DNA from: CAZGUH01 sp964529005
GTDB taxonomy: Bacteria; Actinomycetota; Acidimicrobiia; Acidimicrobiales; Ilumatobacteraceae
Length of the DNA stretch: 32,486 nt
NCBI GenBank assembly: GCA_964529005.1
Contig: CAZGUH010000043.1
Coordinates: 1-32,486, forward strand
Reading direction: 5' to 3'
Of this stretch, positions 23,563 through 30,683 are shown piece after piece; the first letter of the stretch is position 1; each line of letters begins with the position of its first letter. The notes beneath the pieces are model-generated. The model was not told where the DNA came from. It made no database searches and saw only the letters and a list, made by a program, of their open reading frames with translations. Both the position numbers and the translations under genes were made by a program.

Positions 23563-25089
23563 GTGCTCTTCGACGCGCTGGCTGAGGTCTCCGAAGCGAT
23601 GGCTGCCACGCCGCGGCGCAGCGAGAAGGTCCGCGCCGCTGCCGAGCTCCTGCGGCGGCTGGCGCCCGAGGAGGTGCGGCCGGCGCTCGCGATCCTCGCC
23701 GGAGAGCCGCTGCAAGGGCGCATCGGGGTGGGATGGGCGACGATCTCCGGCGCGGTCTCGGAACCGGCCGGTGAACCGAGCCTGGGCATCGACGATGTCG
23801 ACGCCGCCCTCGACGCGCTGGTCGCGGTGCGCGGCACGGGCTCGGCCACCGAACGCCAGCGCGTGCTCGCCAGCGTCCTGGCGCGCTGCACGCGGCGCGA
23901 GCAGGACCTGCTGCACCGCCTGCTGCTTGGCGACATGCGCCACGGCGCGCTCGAAGGCGTGCTCACCGACGCGGTCGCGTCGGCTGCGGGGACGCCGCTC
24001 GCGGCTGTGCGGCGCGCGGCCATGCTCGGCGGGAGCCTGCCCGACGCCGCGCTCGCCGCGCTCACCGGCGGCGAGCGCGCGTTGCAGGCGATCACGCTGG
24101 TGCCGCTGAGGCCGGTGCAGCCGATGCTCGCCGCGCCGGCTGTGGACGTGGCCGACGCGTTGTCGCTCGCCGGTGGAACGGCATCCGTGGAGCTGAAGAT
24201 CGATGGCGCCCGGGTCCAAGCCCACAAGTTCGACGACGAGGTGCGGCTGTTCACCCGCAACCTCAACGACGTGACGTCGCGGCTCGACGGGATCGTCGCC
24301 GCCGTGCGCGCGCTCGGCCCGCGCGAACTGGTCCTCGACGGTGAGGCGCTCGGCGTCGACGACGACGGCTCGCCGCGGCGGTTCCAGGACACGATGGGCG
24401 ACTTCGGCGCGGACAACGGGGGGCGCGGCGCCGGACTGGCGGCGTTCTTCTTCGACGTCCTGTACGTCGACGGCGCGTCGCTGATCGATCGACCGTGGTC
24501 CGAGCGGCGCGCCGTCCTCGACGCCGTGGTGCCCGTCACGATGCGCATGCCGTCCGTCGTGACGAGCGACGTGGCCGAGGCGGAGCGCGCCGCCCAGCGA
24601 GCGCTCGACGCGGGGCACGAAGGGGTCGTCGTCAAAGCGGTGGGGTCGCTCTACGAAGCCGGCCGCCGCGGCGGCGCGTGGCGCAAGGTCAAACCTGTGC
24701 ACACGGTCGATCTGGTGGTGCTCGCCGCCGAATGGGGATCGGGTCGCCGTGTCGGATGGCTCAGCAACCTGCACCTCGGCGCGCGCGGTGACGACGGATC
24801 GTTCGTCATGGTCGGCAAGACGTTCAAAGGCCTCACCGACGAGCTGCTGGCGTGGCAGACCGATGCGTTGCAGGCGATCGCGCTGGCTCCGGCCGACGAC
24901 CGCGCACAGCGCAACGTGGTCCACGTGCGACCGGAGCTCGTCGTCGAGATCGCGCTCGACGGCGTGCAGGTGTCGCGGCGCTATCCCGGCGGAGTCGCTC
25001 TGCGCTCCGCCCGTGTGCGCCGCTACCGGCCGGACAAGTCACCCGCCGAGGCCGACACGATCGAGACGGTGCGGTCGATGCTGCGCTGA
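23563..25089 (+). CDS. ligB: ATP-dependent DNA ligase (mycobacterial LigB type)
   Basis: This 508-residue ligase seals nicks in DNA via an enzyme-AMP intermediate. The N-terminal domain (1-190) resembles mycobacterial LigB (GRIGVGWATISGAV, then RLLLGDMRHGALEGVLTDAVA). The nucleotidyltransferase domain has motif I ELKIDGARVQ with the adenylated Lys212, motif III FFFDVLYVDG, motif IV GHEGVVVK and motif V WRKVKP. An OB-fold completes the C-terminus (RPELVVEIALDGVQVS...RYPGGVALR). All nucleotidyltransferase motifs are intact. The start is GTG 23563; alkB lies divergently, 17 bases away. The gene converges with the MFS gene at an 11-base gap. The major replicative ligase of actinobacteria is NAD-dependent LigA, so this one is probably an accessory repair ligase. 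Confidence 0.9.
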   Translation: MLFDALAEVSEAMAATPRRSEKVRAAAELLRRLAPEEVRPALAILAGEPLQGRIGVGWATISGAVSEPAGEPSLGIDDVDAALDALVAVRGTGSATERQRVLASVLARCTRREQDLLHRLLLGDMRHGALEGVLTDAVASAAGTPLAAVRRAAMLGGSLPDAALAALTGGERALQAITLVPLRPVQPMLAAPAVDVADALSLAGGTASVELKIDGARVQAHKFDDEVRLFTRNLNDVTSRLDGIVAAVRALGPRELVLDGEALGVDDDGSPRRFQDTMGDFGADNGGRGAGLAAFFFDVLYVDGASLIDRPWSERRAVLDAVVPVTMRMPSVVTSDVAEAERAAQRALDAGHEGVVVKAVGSLYEAGRRGGAWRKVKPVHTVDLVVLAAEWGSGRRVGWLSNLHLGARGDDGSFVMVGKTFKGLTDELLAWQTDALQAIALAPADDRAQRNVVHVRPELVVEIALDGVQVSRRYPGGVALRSARVRRYRPDKSPAEADTIETVRSMLR

Positions 25090-25100
25090 CCCGCCGCCGC

Positions 25101-26243
25101 TCAACGGGTGCGAATCAGCGCCGCGGTCAGCGCGCATGCGACGACGGCCCCGCCGGTCAGGCAGAACACCGCGGCGCCGCCCCACGCCCCGTACACGGTC
25201 GGCATCACGAACGCCGCCGCGGCGGCGCCGGCCAGCTGCGCCGCGCCCGCCAGCCCTTGCGCCGCGGTGGCGGCGCCGAACGGAGCGGCTCCGGCGACGG
25301 CGGCGAAGGCTGCTGGGCTCGCCACCGCGTGCACGACACCTTCGGCCGCCGAGGCCCCGATGATCGCGGCCGGCTCGCTGAGCAGCCCGTAGACGGCGGT
25401 GAACGGGCCCACGAGCATCGCGCCGGCGATGGCGGCGCGCGCCGGGCCGACCCGGTCGGCGAGGCGGCCGCCCCGCGCCGCCAGCACGACGAACGGCAAC
25501 CCGTAGATCACGAAGCTCAGTCCGATCCACGCGTTCGGCGCGCCGCGGTCGGTCAGGTACCGGTCCCACAGGGCGTCGTAGACCCCGACGGGAAGGTACA
25601 ACGCCAGCGCGACCAGCACGGCCACCTGCATCGCCGGCACGCGCAGCAGAGCGATGCTGAGCCGAGTGCGCCCCACAGCGGTGGGCGGCGACGGGAGCGG
25701 TCTCGCCCCGAGCGCCGCGAGGGCCAACGCCGCCGCGGTCCCGCACACCAGGAACGGCCAGCGGACGCCGAGCGGATCGACGAGCGCGCCGCCGATCACC
25801 GGGCCGAGGATCAGACCGGCGAGCTCGATGCTGCCGAGGCGTCCGAGGCGCGCCGCGGCGCCGGAGCCGACGTCCGGCGCGCTGGCGGCGATCGCTCGCG
25901 CGGCAGGGATGAACAGGCCCGCGCTCAACCCGACGACACTGCGGGCAGCGACGAACGTGGCGAGCGACGAGCCCCCGGCGAACAGCAGAGATCCGCCGAC
26001 GGCCGCTGCGAGCCCGGCGACGATCAACGCCCGGGCATGGCCGCGGTCGGCGATCGGCGCGATCAGAAGCTGGGTGGCGAAGCCGACGAGGAACCCGGTT
26101 CCGGCGATCAGCCCCAGGCCGGCGTCCGCGAACCCGTAGCGGTCCTGGAGGTCGGAGAGGACGGCGAAGACGACGCTGTTGCTGATGCCGATGGCGAACG
26201 TCGCCGCGAGCAGCGTGCGCCAGCCGTCGTCGGCTGACGTCAC
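25101..26243 (-). CDS. Major facilitator superfamily transporter
   Basis: This 380-residue membrane protein has about twelve hydrophobic segments in two halves. The cytoplasmic loop after helix 2 reads APIADRGHARALI, and the matching loop of the second half reads GRLADRVGPARAAIAG, the MFS motif A pattern (G-x3-D-R-x-G). The arginine of motif B is likely in AARSVVGLSAGL. The segment GLILGPVIGGAL is a motif C pattern often seen in drug:H+ antiporters, so efflux is more likely than uptake. The GTG at 26243 overlaps the stop of the upstream gene by GTGA. The substrate is unknown. Confidence 0.85.
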   Translation of the reverse strand: MTSADDGWRTLLAATFAIGISNSVVFAVLSDLQDRYGFADAGLGLIAGTGFLVGFATQLLIAPIADRGHARALIVAGLAAAVGGSLLFAGGSSLATFVAARSVVGLSAGLFIPAARAIAASAPDVGSGAAARLGRLGSIELAGLILGPVIGGALVDPLGVRWPFLVCGTAAALALAALGARPLPSPPTAVGRTRLSIALLRVPAMQVAVLVALALYLPVGVYDALWDRYLTDRGAPNAWIGLSFVIYGLPFVVLAARGGRLADRVGPARAAIAGAMLVGPFTAVYGLLSEPAAIIGASAAEGVVHAVASPAAFAAVAGAAPFGAATAAQGLAGAAQLAGAAAAAFVMPTVYGAWGGAAVFCLTGGAVVACALTAALIRTR

Positions 26244-26716
26244 GCCGAGGCCAGCCCTCCGAAGGACGCCCTCAGCGGACCGTCCGCGCGGACGCACACC
26301 GTTCCCGGCTCGTGCGGTGCCTGCGATGCCCGCACCACGTACTCCTGGCCGCCGGCGACGAGCCGGGCCAGCACCCACCGACCGTCGACGTCACGCTGGC
26401 CGTCGCCGATCGGGTGCAGCGCGTCGACGTCCAGCCCGGCGGTGTCGGCCTCGGCCTGCCACAGGTGGACCAGCCCGCGCCGCAACCCGGCGTCTTCCAC
26501 CAGGTCCGAGCCGTGGAGGCGCAACTCCACCGTGGTGACCGCGACATGCTCGATCTCAGCTTGTGACACCTCGTCGGCAGCGATCTCGCCGTCGAGCATG
26601 ATCGTCACCGGCCCGTCTGATCCGGCCACGCGGCCGACGAATCCGTACCGCACGAGCGGCAATCCGTCGTCCGCCGTCGTGACGAAGCGGATGCGATCGC
26701 CGGCGTGGAAGGTCAT
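26240..26716 (-). CDS. Hypothetical protein with an AGDRI-type N-terminal barrel
   Basis: I do not recognise this protein of 158 residues. Its N-terminus, HAGDRIRFV followed by YGFVGRV and VTIMLDGE, looks like a small beta barrel and resembles the N-terminal half of the DUF1918-DUF1876 protein encoded at 16513. The remainder is mixed and acidic (VELRLHGSDLVEDAGLRRGLVHLWQAEAD, then WVLARLVAGGQEYVV). No signal peptide or membrane segment is seen. Its ATG at 26716 lies in an ATGA overlap with the beta-lactamase-like gene and its stop overlaps the MFS gene, so it is made with both. It may be a regulatory or binding protein, but that is a guess. Confidence 0.7.
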   Translation of the reverse strand: MTFHAGDRIRFVTTADDGLPLVRYGFVGRVAGSDGPVTIMLDGEIAADEVSQAEIEHVAVTTVELRLHGSDLVEDAGLRRGLVHLWQAEADTAGLDVDALHPIGDGQRDVDGRWVLARLVAGGQEYVVRASQAPHEPGTVCVRADGPLRASFGGLASA

Positions 26717-27534
26717 GCGGCGGCCGCTTCTTCGATCACGCTGTCGCTCAGCTGCGGCCACAGGCGCAGGGCGTCCGACGCCCAGTCGTCGAACGGACGG
26801 TCGGTGAGCGCCACCAGACCGAGGCGACATGCGGGATCCACCCAGACGAAGGTACCGGACCCACCGAAATGACCAAACGTGGACGGGCTGTTCATCGTGC
26901 CGGTCCAGTGCGGGGCCTTGTCGCCGCGGATCTCCGGCCCGAGTCCCCAGGGGCACGGGCTGAAGCGGCCGACGCCCGGCACGACGCCGCTCAGGGACGG
27001 GAACTGTGGCGAGCGGGCAGCCGTCGCGGTGTCGGCGGAGATCAGCGTGGGCGACATCAGCTCGGCGACGAAGCGGCACAAATCCGCCGCGGTGCCCTCG
27101 GCCCCGAACGCTGGGGAACCGGCGAGGCGCGTGGCGCTCATGCCCAGCGGCGCGAAGACCGCCTCGGTGATGTACGTCGAGAAGTCGATGCCGGTGGCGG
27201 ACGCGACGGCGTCGGCGGCGAGCTCGACCCCCGTGTTCGAATAGATCCGCCGAGCGCCGGGGGCGGCGATCGGCCGGGCCCCGGTGAACGGATAGCCGCC
27301 GGCGTGCGACAGAAGGTGGCGCAGCGTGCAGCCGTCCTGCCCGGCCGGGTCCTCGAGGCCGATCGTGCCTTCCTCGACCGCGATCAGCGCGGCCCACGCC
27401 GTCATCAGCTTGGTGACCGACGCCAGCCGGAACGGGCGATCGGTGTCGCCGCAGGCGATGACGCCGCCGTCGGTCACCGCGGCGGCCACGGCGTTGCCCA
27501 CCGGCCAGCTCTCGATCTGCGCCAGGGCCCGCAT
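26713..27534 (-). CDS. Serine hydrolase of the beta-lactamase / PBP family
   Basis: This 273-residue protein is of the class C beta-lactamase-like (PF00144) family. The nucleophile motif SxxK is SVTK at 39-42, the second motif YxN is YSN at 98-100, and FGHFGGSG takes the place of the KTG motif with the HxG variant common in esterases and D-peptidases of this group. The length is short because the family often reaches 350 or more. No signal peptide is visible, so it is probably cytoplasmic and an esterase or aminopeptidase rather than a true beta-lactamase. It starts at ATG 27534, 21 bases after the DAHP synthase stop, and overlaps the unknown gene by ATGA. Confidence 0.83.
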   Translation of the reverse strand: MRALAQIESWPVGNAVAAAVTDGGVIACGDTDRPFRLASVTKLMTAWAALIAVEEGTIGLEDPAGQDGCTLRHLLSHAGGYPFTGARPIAAPGARRIYSNTGVELAADAVASATGIDFSTYITEAVFAPLGMSATRLAGSPAFGAEGTAADLCRFVAELMSPTLISADTATAARSPQFPSLSGVVPGVGRFSPCPWGLGPEIRGDKAPHWTGTMNSPSTFGHFGGSGTFVWVDPACRLGLVALTDRPFDDWASDALRLWPQLSDSVIEEAAAA

Positions 27535-27555
27535 GCGCAGCGACGAGGCCGGCCG

Positions 27556-28944
27556 TCAGAGCGTTGCGTTGCCGGTGCGGATCAGCTCGGCGACGCGGAA
27601 CGCGAGGTCCAAGCTCTGGCGCCCGTTGAGGCGCGGGTCGCACACCGTCTGGTAACGGTCGTCGAGCTGGGCGTCGTGGATGCGGTCGGCCCCGCCGATG
27701 CACTCGGTGACGGCATCGCCGGTCAGCTCGACGTGAATGCCGCCCGGCCACGTCCCCTCGGCCTTGTGTGCACGTACGAACCCGGCGATCTCGGCGCAGA
27801 TGTCGTCGAAGTCGCGGGTCTTGCGGCCGCTCGCCGACGTGAAGGTGTTGGCGTGCATGGGGTCGCAGGCCCACACCACCGGATGGCCGGCATCGGTGAC
27901 GGCCCGCAGCAGCGGTCGCAGCGCCTCCTCGACACGCCGCGCGCCCATCCGGCTGATCAGGGTCAGCCGACCGGGCACCCGGCCGGGGTTGAGCGTCTCG
28001 CACAGTTGGAGCACGTAGTCGACGCCCGTGTCAGGGCCGATCTTGCAGCCCAGGGGGTTGCCGACGCCGCGGAGGAACTCGATGTGCGCGCCGTCGAGCT
28101 GCCGGGTGCGCTCACCGATCCACAGCATGTGGGCGCTGCAGTCGTACCAATCTCCGGTCAGCGAGTCGCGCCGGGTGAGCGCCTCCTCGTAGCCGAGCAG
28201 CAGCGCCTCGTGGCTGGTGAAGAAGTCGACCTCGTGCAACGTCGGATCGGCCTCGGTGTCGACCCCGCAGGCGCGCATGAAGCGCAGCGCCCGGTCGATC
28301 TCGTTCGCCAGGTTCTCGTAGCGCTGACCTTCGGGGCTGGAGCCGACGAACTCCTGCGTCCAGGTGTGCACCTGCGTCAGGTCGGCGAAACCACCCTTGG
28401 TGAACGCCCGCAGGAGGTTCAACGTGCTCGCCGACTGGTGGTAGGCCTGCACGAGACGGTCGGGGTCGGGCACCCGGGCGGCCGACGTCGCGGCGGGGGA
28501 GTTGACGATGTCGCCGCGGAACGAGGGGATCTCGAGGTCGCCGATGCGCTCGACGGGGCTGGAGCGCGGCTTGGCGAACTGGCCCGCGATGCGCCCGACC
28601 TTCACCGCCGGCACGCCGAGGCTGTAGGTCAGCACGACCGCCATCTGGAGGATCACCCGCAACTTCTCGCGGATGTTGTTCGCCGAGAACTCCTCGAAGC
28701 TCTCCGCGCAGTCGCCGGCCTGGAGCAGGAATCCCTTGCCTTCGGCGACGCGCCCCAGCGCGGCTTGGAGCGAGCGCGCCTCCCCGGCGAACACCAACGG
28801 CGGGTAGGCGGCGATCTGCTTCAGCGCTCGATCGAGCGCTCCGCCGTCAGGCCAGTCGGGTTGCTGAGCGGCCCGGAAGGCGTGCCAGGACGACGGGGAC
28901 CAGGGCGCGGCGTCGGGCGTGACGGGGCGAAGCGGGTCGGACAC
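27556..28944 (-). CDS. aroG: Class II 3-deoxy-7-phosphoheptulonate (DAHP) synthase
   Basis: This is the first enzyme of aromatic amino acid synthesis, which joins phosphoenolpyruvate and erythrose 4-phosphate. The 462 residues equal my recollection of the M. tuberculosis class II enzyme. Key signatures are QAGDCAESF with metal-ligand Cys79, GRIAGQFAKPRS, YHQSASTLNLLRAF, CDPMHANT with a His ligand, GGIHVELTGDAVTEC with a Glu ligand, and CDPRLNGRQSLDLAF with an Asp ligand. All metal ligands are therefore present. GTG 28944 was chosen because its product has the right length; no strong ribosome binding site is visible. It lies 64 bases after the RpoD-like sigma gene and 21 bases before the hydrolase gene on the same strand. 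Class II enzymes can be feedback-inhibited by aromatic amino acids. Confidence 0.93.
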   Translation of the reverse strand: MSDPLRPVTPDAAPWSPSSWHAFRAAQQPDWPDGGALDRALKQIAAYPPLVFAGEARSLQAALGRVAEGKGFLLQAGDCAESFEEFSANNIREKLRVILQMAVVLTYSLGVPAVKVGRIAGQFAKPRSSPVERIGDLEIPSFRGDIVNSPAATSAARVPDPDRLVQAYHQSASTLNLLRAFTKGGFADLTQVHTWTQEFVGSSPEGQRYENLANEIDRALRFMRACGVDTEADPTLHEVDFFTSHEALLLGYEEALTRRDSLTGDWYDCSAHMLWIGERTRQLDGAHIEFLRGVGNPLGCKIGPDTGVDYVLQLCETLNPGRVPGRLTLISRMGARRVEEALRPLLRAVTDAGHPVVWACDPMHANTFTSASGRKTRDFDDICAEIAGFVRAHKAEGTWPGGIHVELTGDAVTECIGGADRIHDAQLDDRYQTVCDPRLNGRQSLDLAFRVAELIRTGNATL

Positions 28945-29008
28945 GGGCGAAAGCCTGCCGGGCCGGGACCCTGCGCCGCAACGTCTTTCGTCGACCGAGC
29001 CGCAGCGG

Positions 29009-29899
29009 TCAGGCCGCGAGGATGCGGACGGCGTCTTCGCGCAGGCCGGCGACGGCCCGACTGACGAGACGGCGGGCTGCCTCGGCCGTGACGCCGAGGT
29101 TCTCGCCGACCTCGCGGAAGCTCTTGCGCTCACCGTCGAGCAGGCCGAACCGGGCCTCGACGGCGTAGCGAGCCCGCTTGTCGAGCGTTCCGAGCAACTC
29201 GTCGAGCAGCTCGGTGTCGACCAGCGCCATGACCGCGTCCTCCGGCGTGGCGTCGCCGTTGGGCATCAGGTCGCCCAGCGTCGCATCACCGTCGTCGCCG
29301 ATGGTCTTGTCGAGCGACACCGGCGTGGTCAGCCGGTGGAGCTCGGCGTTGCCGACGTCGAGCGTCTCGCCGTCGCCGGACGCCTGGCGCAGCGCAGCGC
29401 GCAGGCTGGCGGAGCGATCGCCGGGGATGCGGATGAGGCTCGCCTTCTGGTCGAGCGCCCGGCCGATCGCCTGGCGGATCCAGAAGGTGGCGTACGTCGA
29501 GAACTTGAAGCCACGCCGCCAGTCGAACTTGTCGACAGCGTGCTCGAGGCCGAGGTTGCCTTCCTGGATCAGGTCGAGCAGGTCCATCCCCTGCGGCAGG
29601 GGGTAGCGCCGGGCGATCGACACCACGAGACGAAGGTTCGACCGGATGAAACGGTCCTTGGCGTTGGCCGCCTCGGCGACGGCGCGCTTGAGGGCGACGC
29701 CCTTCTCGCCGTTGGCGAGGCGCTCGGCCGCCTGGCGGCCGGCTTCGATGACGCGGGAAAGCTCGCGCTCATCCTCAGCGGTGAGCAGCGGAACCTTTCC
29801 GATGTCGTTCAGGTAGAGTCCAATGGAGTCATTCATGGCAGTCGTTGCAACCGATCGTCGAGACGGGTCATTCCGGATGTCGTACGTGCCGGATGACAC
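29009..29899 (-). CDS. RpoD-like (group 2) RNA polymerase sigma factor
   Basis: This 296-residue sigma-70 factor lacks region 1.1 and so is smaller than the housekeeping factor. Region 1.2 reads DSIGLYLNDIGKVPLLTAEDE. Region 2 is AKDRFIRSNLRLVVSIARRY then QGMDLLDLIQEGNLGL and FDWRRGFKFSTYATFWIRQAI, almost identical to RpoD. The following region 3 is shortened and unusual (ALRQASGDGETLDVGNAELH). Region 4 reads LDKRARYAVEARFGLLDGERKSFREVG with a final helix-turn-helix. It is probably a group 2 factor (HrdB/SigB-like paralogue). GTG 29899 is given; ATG 29836 would trim 21 residues but keep region 1.2. It diverges from nadD over 196 bases. Confidence 0.87.
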   Translation of the reverse strand: MSSGTYDIRNDPSRRSVATTAMNDSIGLYLNDIGKVPLLTAEDERELSRVIEAGRQAAERLANGEKGVALKRAVAEAANAKDRFIRSNLRLVVSIARRYPLPQGMDLLDLIQEGNLGLEHAVDKFDWRRGFKFSTYATFWIRQAIGRALDQKASLIRIPGDRSASLRAALRQASGDGETLDVGNAELHRLTTPVSLDKTIGDDGDATLGDLMPNGDATPEDAVMALVDTELLDELLGTLDKRARYAVEARFGLLDGERKSFREVGENLGVTAEAARRLVSRAVAGLREDAVRILAA

Positions 29900-29931
29900 A
29901 TCGACGTTGTCTCCGTAGAGAGCTGGGCACC

Positions 29932-29978
29932 GGGGGCCAGCAAGGGTGAGGTCCGGGGGGGACGACGGACGTTGGGGG
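29932..29978 (+). other. G-rich tract between divergent genes
   Basis: Four runs of guanine on the plus strand (29932-29936, 29944-29946, 29955-29961, 29974-29978) with loops of 7, 8 and 12 bases. They lie in the 196-base gap between the sigma-factor gene and nadD. The tracts could form a quadruplex; in GC-rich DNA this can also be chance. Confidence 0.3.
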
Positions 29979-30081
29979 AGCAGTGAGAGTACACCATCGG
30001 CGCCTCTCTGTGCAGGTCAATATCGGTGGGGGCCTGGAACCCCGTCTCTTTGCGTGCCAGGTGCCCAACCGGGCGCAGACC

Positions 30082-30087
30082 TAGACT
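30082..30087 (+). promoter_or_regulatory. -10 box (TAGACT) for a leaderless nadD transcript
   Basis: TAGACT fits TANNNT and ends 8 bases before the nadD GTG at 30096, so the transcript should start at or near the start codon. There is no Shine-Dalgarno sequence between them. No -35 box is recognisable. Confidence 0.55.
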
Positions 30088-30095
30088 TGCTCTCC

Positions 30096-30683
30096 GTGCC
30101 CAAACGGATCGGCCTGTTCGGAGGCACGTTCGACCCGCCCCACGTCGGTCACCTCGTGACTGCGGTGAACGTGCGCCATGCCCTGGCGCTCGACGTCGTG
30201 ATCCTGATGGTGGCGAACCTGCCCTGGCAGAAAGAGGGCACGCGGCGTCTCACTCCCGCCGAGGACCGGTTCGCGTTGGTCCATGCGGCTGTGGCCGACG
30301 TCGACGGGCTGGAGGCGGGGCGGCTCGAGATCGATCGTGGCGGGCCGAGCTACACGGCGGACACCCTCGCCGAGCTGCACGACCGCTTCGGCGGCGCCGA
30401 GCTGTTCACCATCGTCGGTGACGACGCCGCGGCGGGCTTGACGACCTGGGAGCGCTACGAGGAGGTCGTCAGCCGGTCACAGCTCGTCGTCGTCGACCGT
30501 CCCGGCGCGCCGGTGCAGTTGCCCTCGGGCTTCGTCTGGAACCGTGTCGAGGTCCCGCGGCTCGAGGTATCGAGCACCGACCTGCGCGCTCGCTTCGGCG
30601 ACGGCCGGCCGCTCGACTACCTCGTGACCCAACCCGTGCTGGACGAGATCGCCCGCCGCGGGCTGTACCGGGGCGAGCCGTGA
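30096..30683 (+). CDS. nadD: Nicotinate-nucleotide adenylyltransferase
   Basis: This 195-residue enzyme makes nicotinic acid adenine dinucleotide from nicotinate mononucleotide and ATP in NAD synthesis. The nucleotidyltransferase motif GGTFDPPHVGH is at 9-19, and the second motif SSTDLR (an ISSTxxR pattern) lies near the C-terminus. The length is typical. GTG 30096 fits the start of the fold and lies 8 bases after a TAGACT -10 box. The next gene starts in a GTGA overlap. The order nadD, LytR-like gene, rsfS is conserved in actinobacteria. Confidence 0.95.
   Translation: MPKRIGLFGGTFDPPHVGHLVTAVNVRHALALDVVILMVANLPWQKEGTRRLTPAEDRFALVHAAVADVDGLEAGRLEIDRGGPSYTADTLAELHDRFGGAELFTIVGDDAAAGLTTWERYEEVVSRSQLVVVDRPGAPVQLPSGFVWNRVEVPRLEVSSTDLRARFGDGRPLDYLVTQPVLDEIARRGLYRGEP

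Noticed and set aside
29986..30020. TTGACC and TACTCT on the minus strand as a promoter of the RpoD-like gene
   Set aside because: The spacer is 23 bases, too long for a standard sigma-70 promoter.
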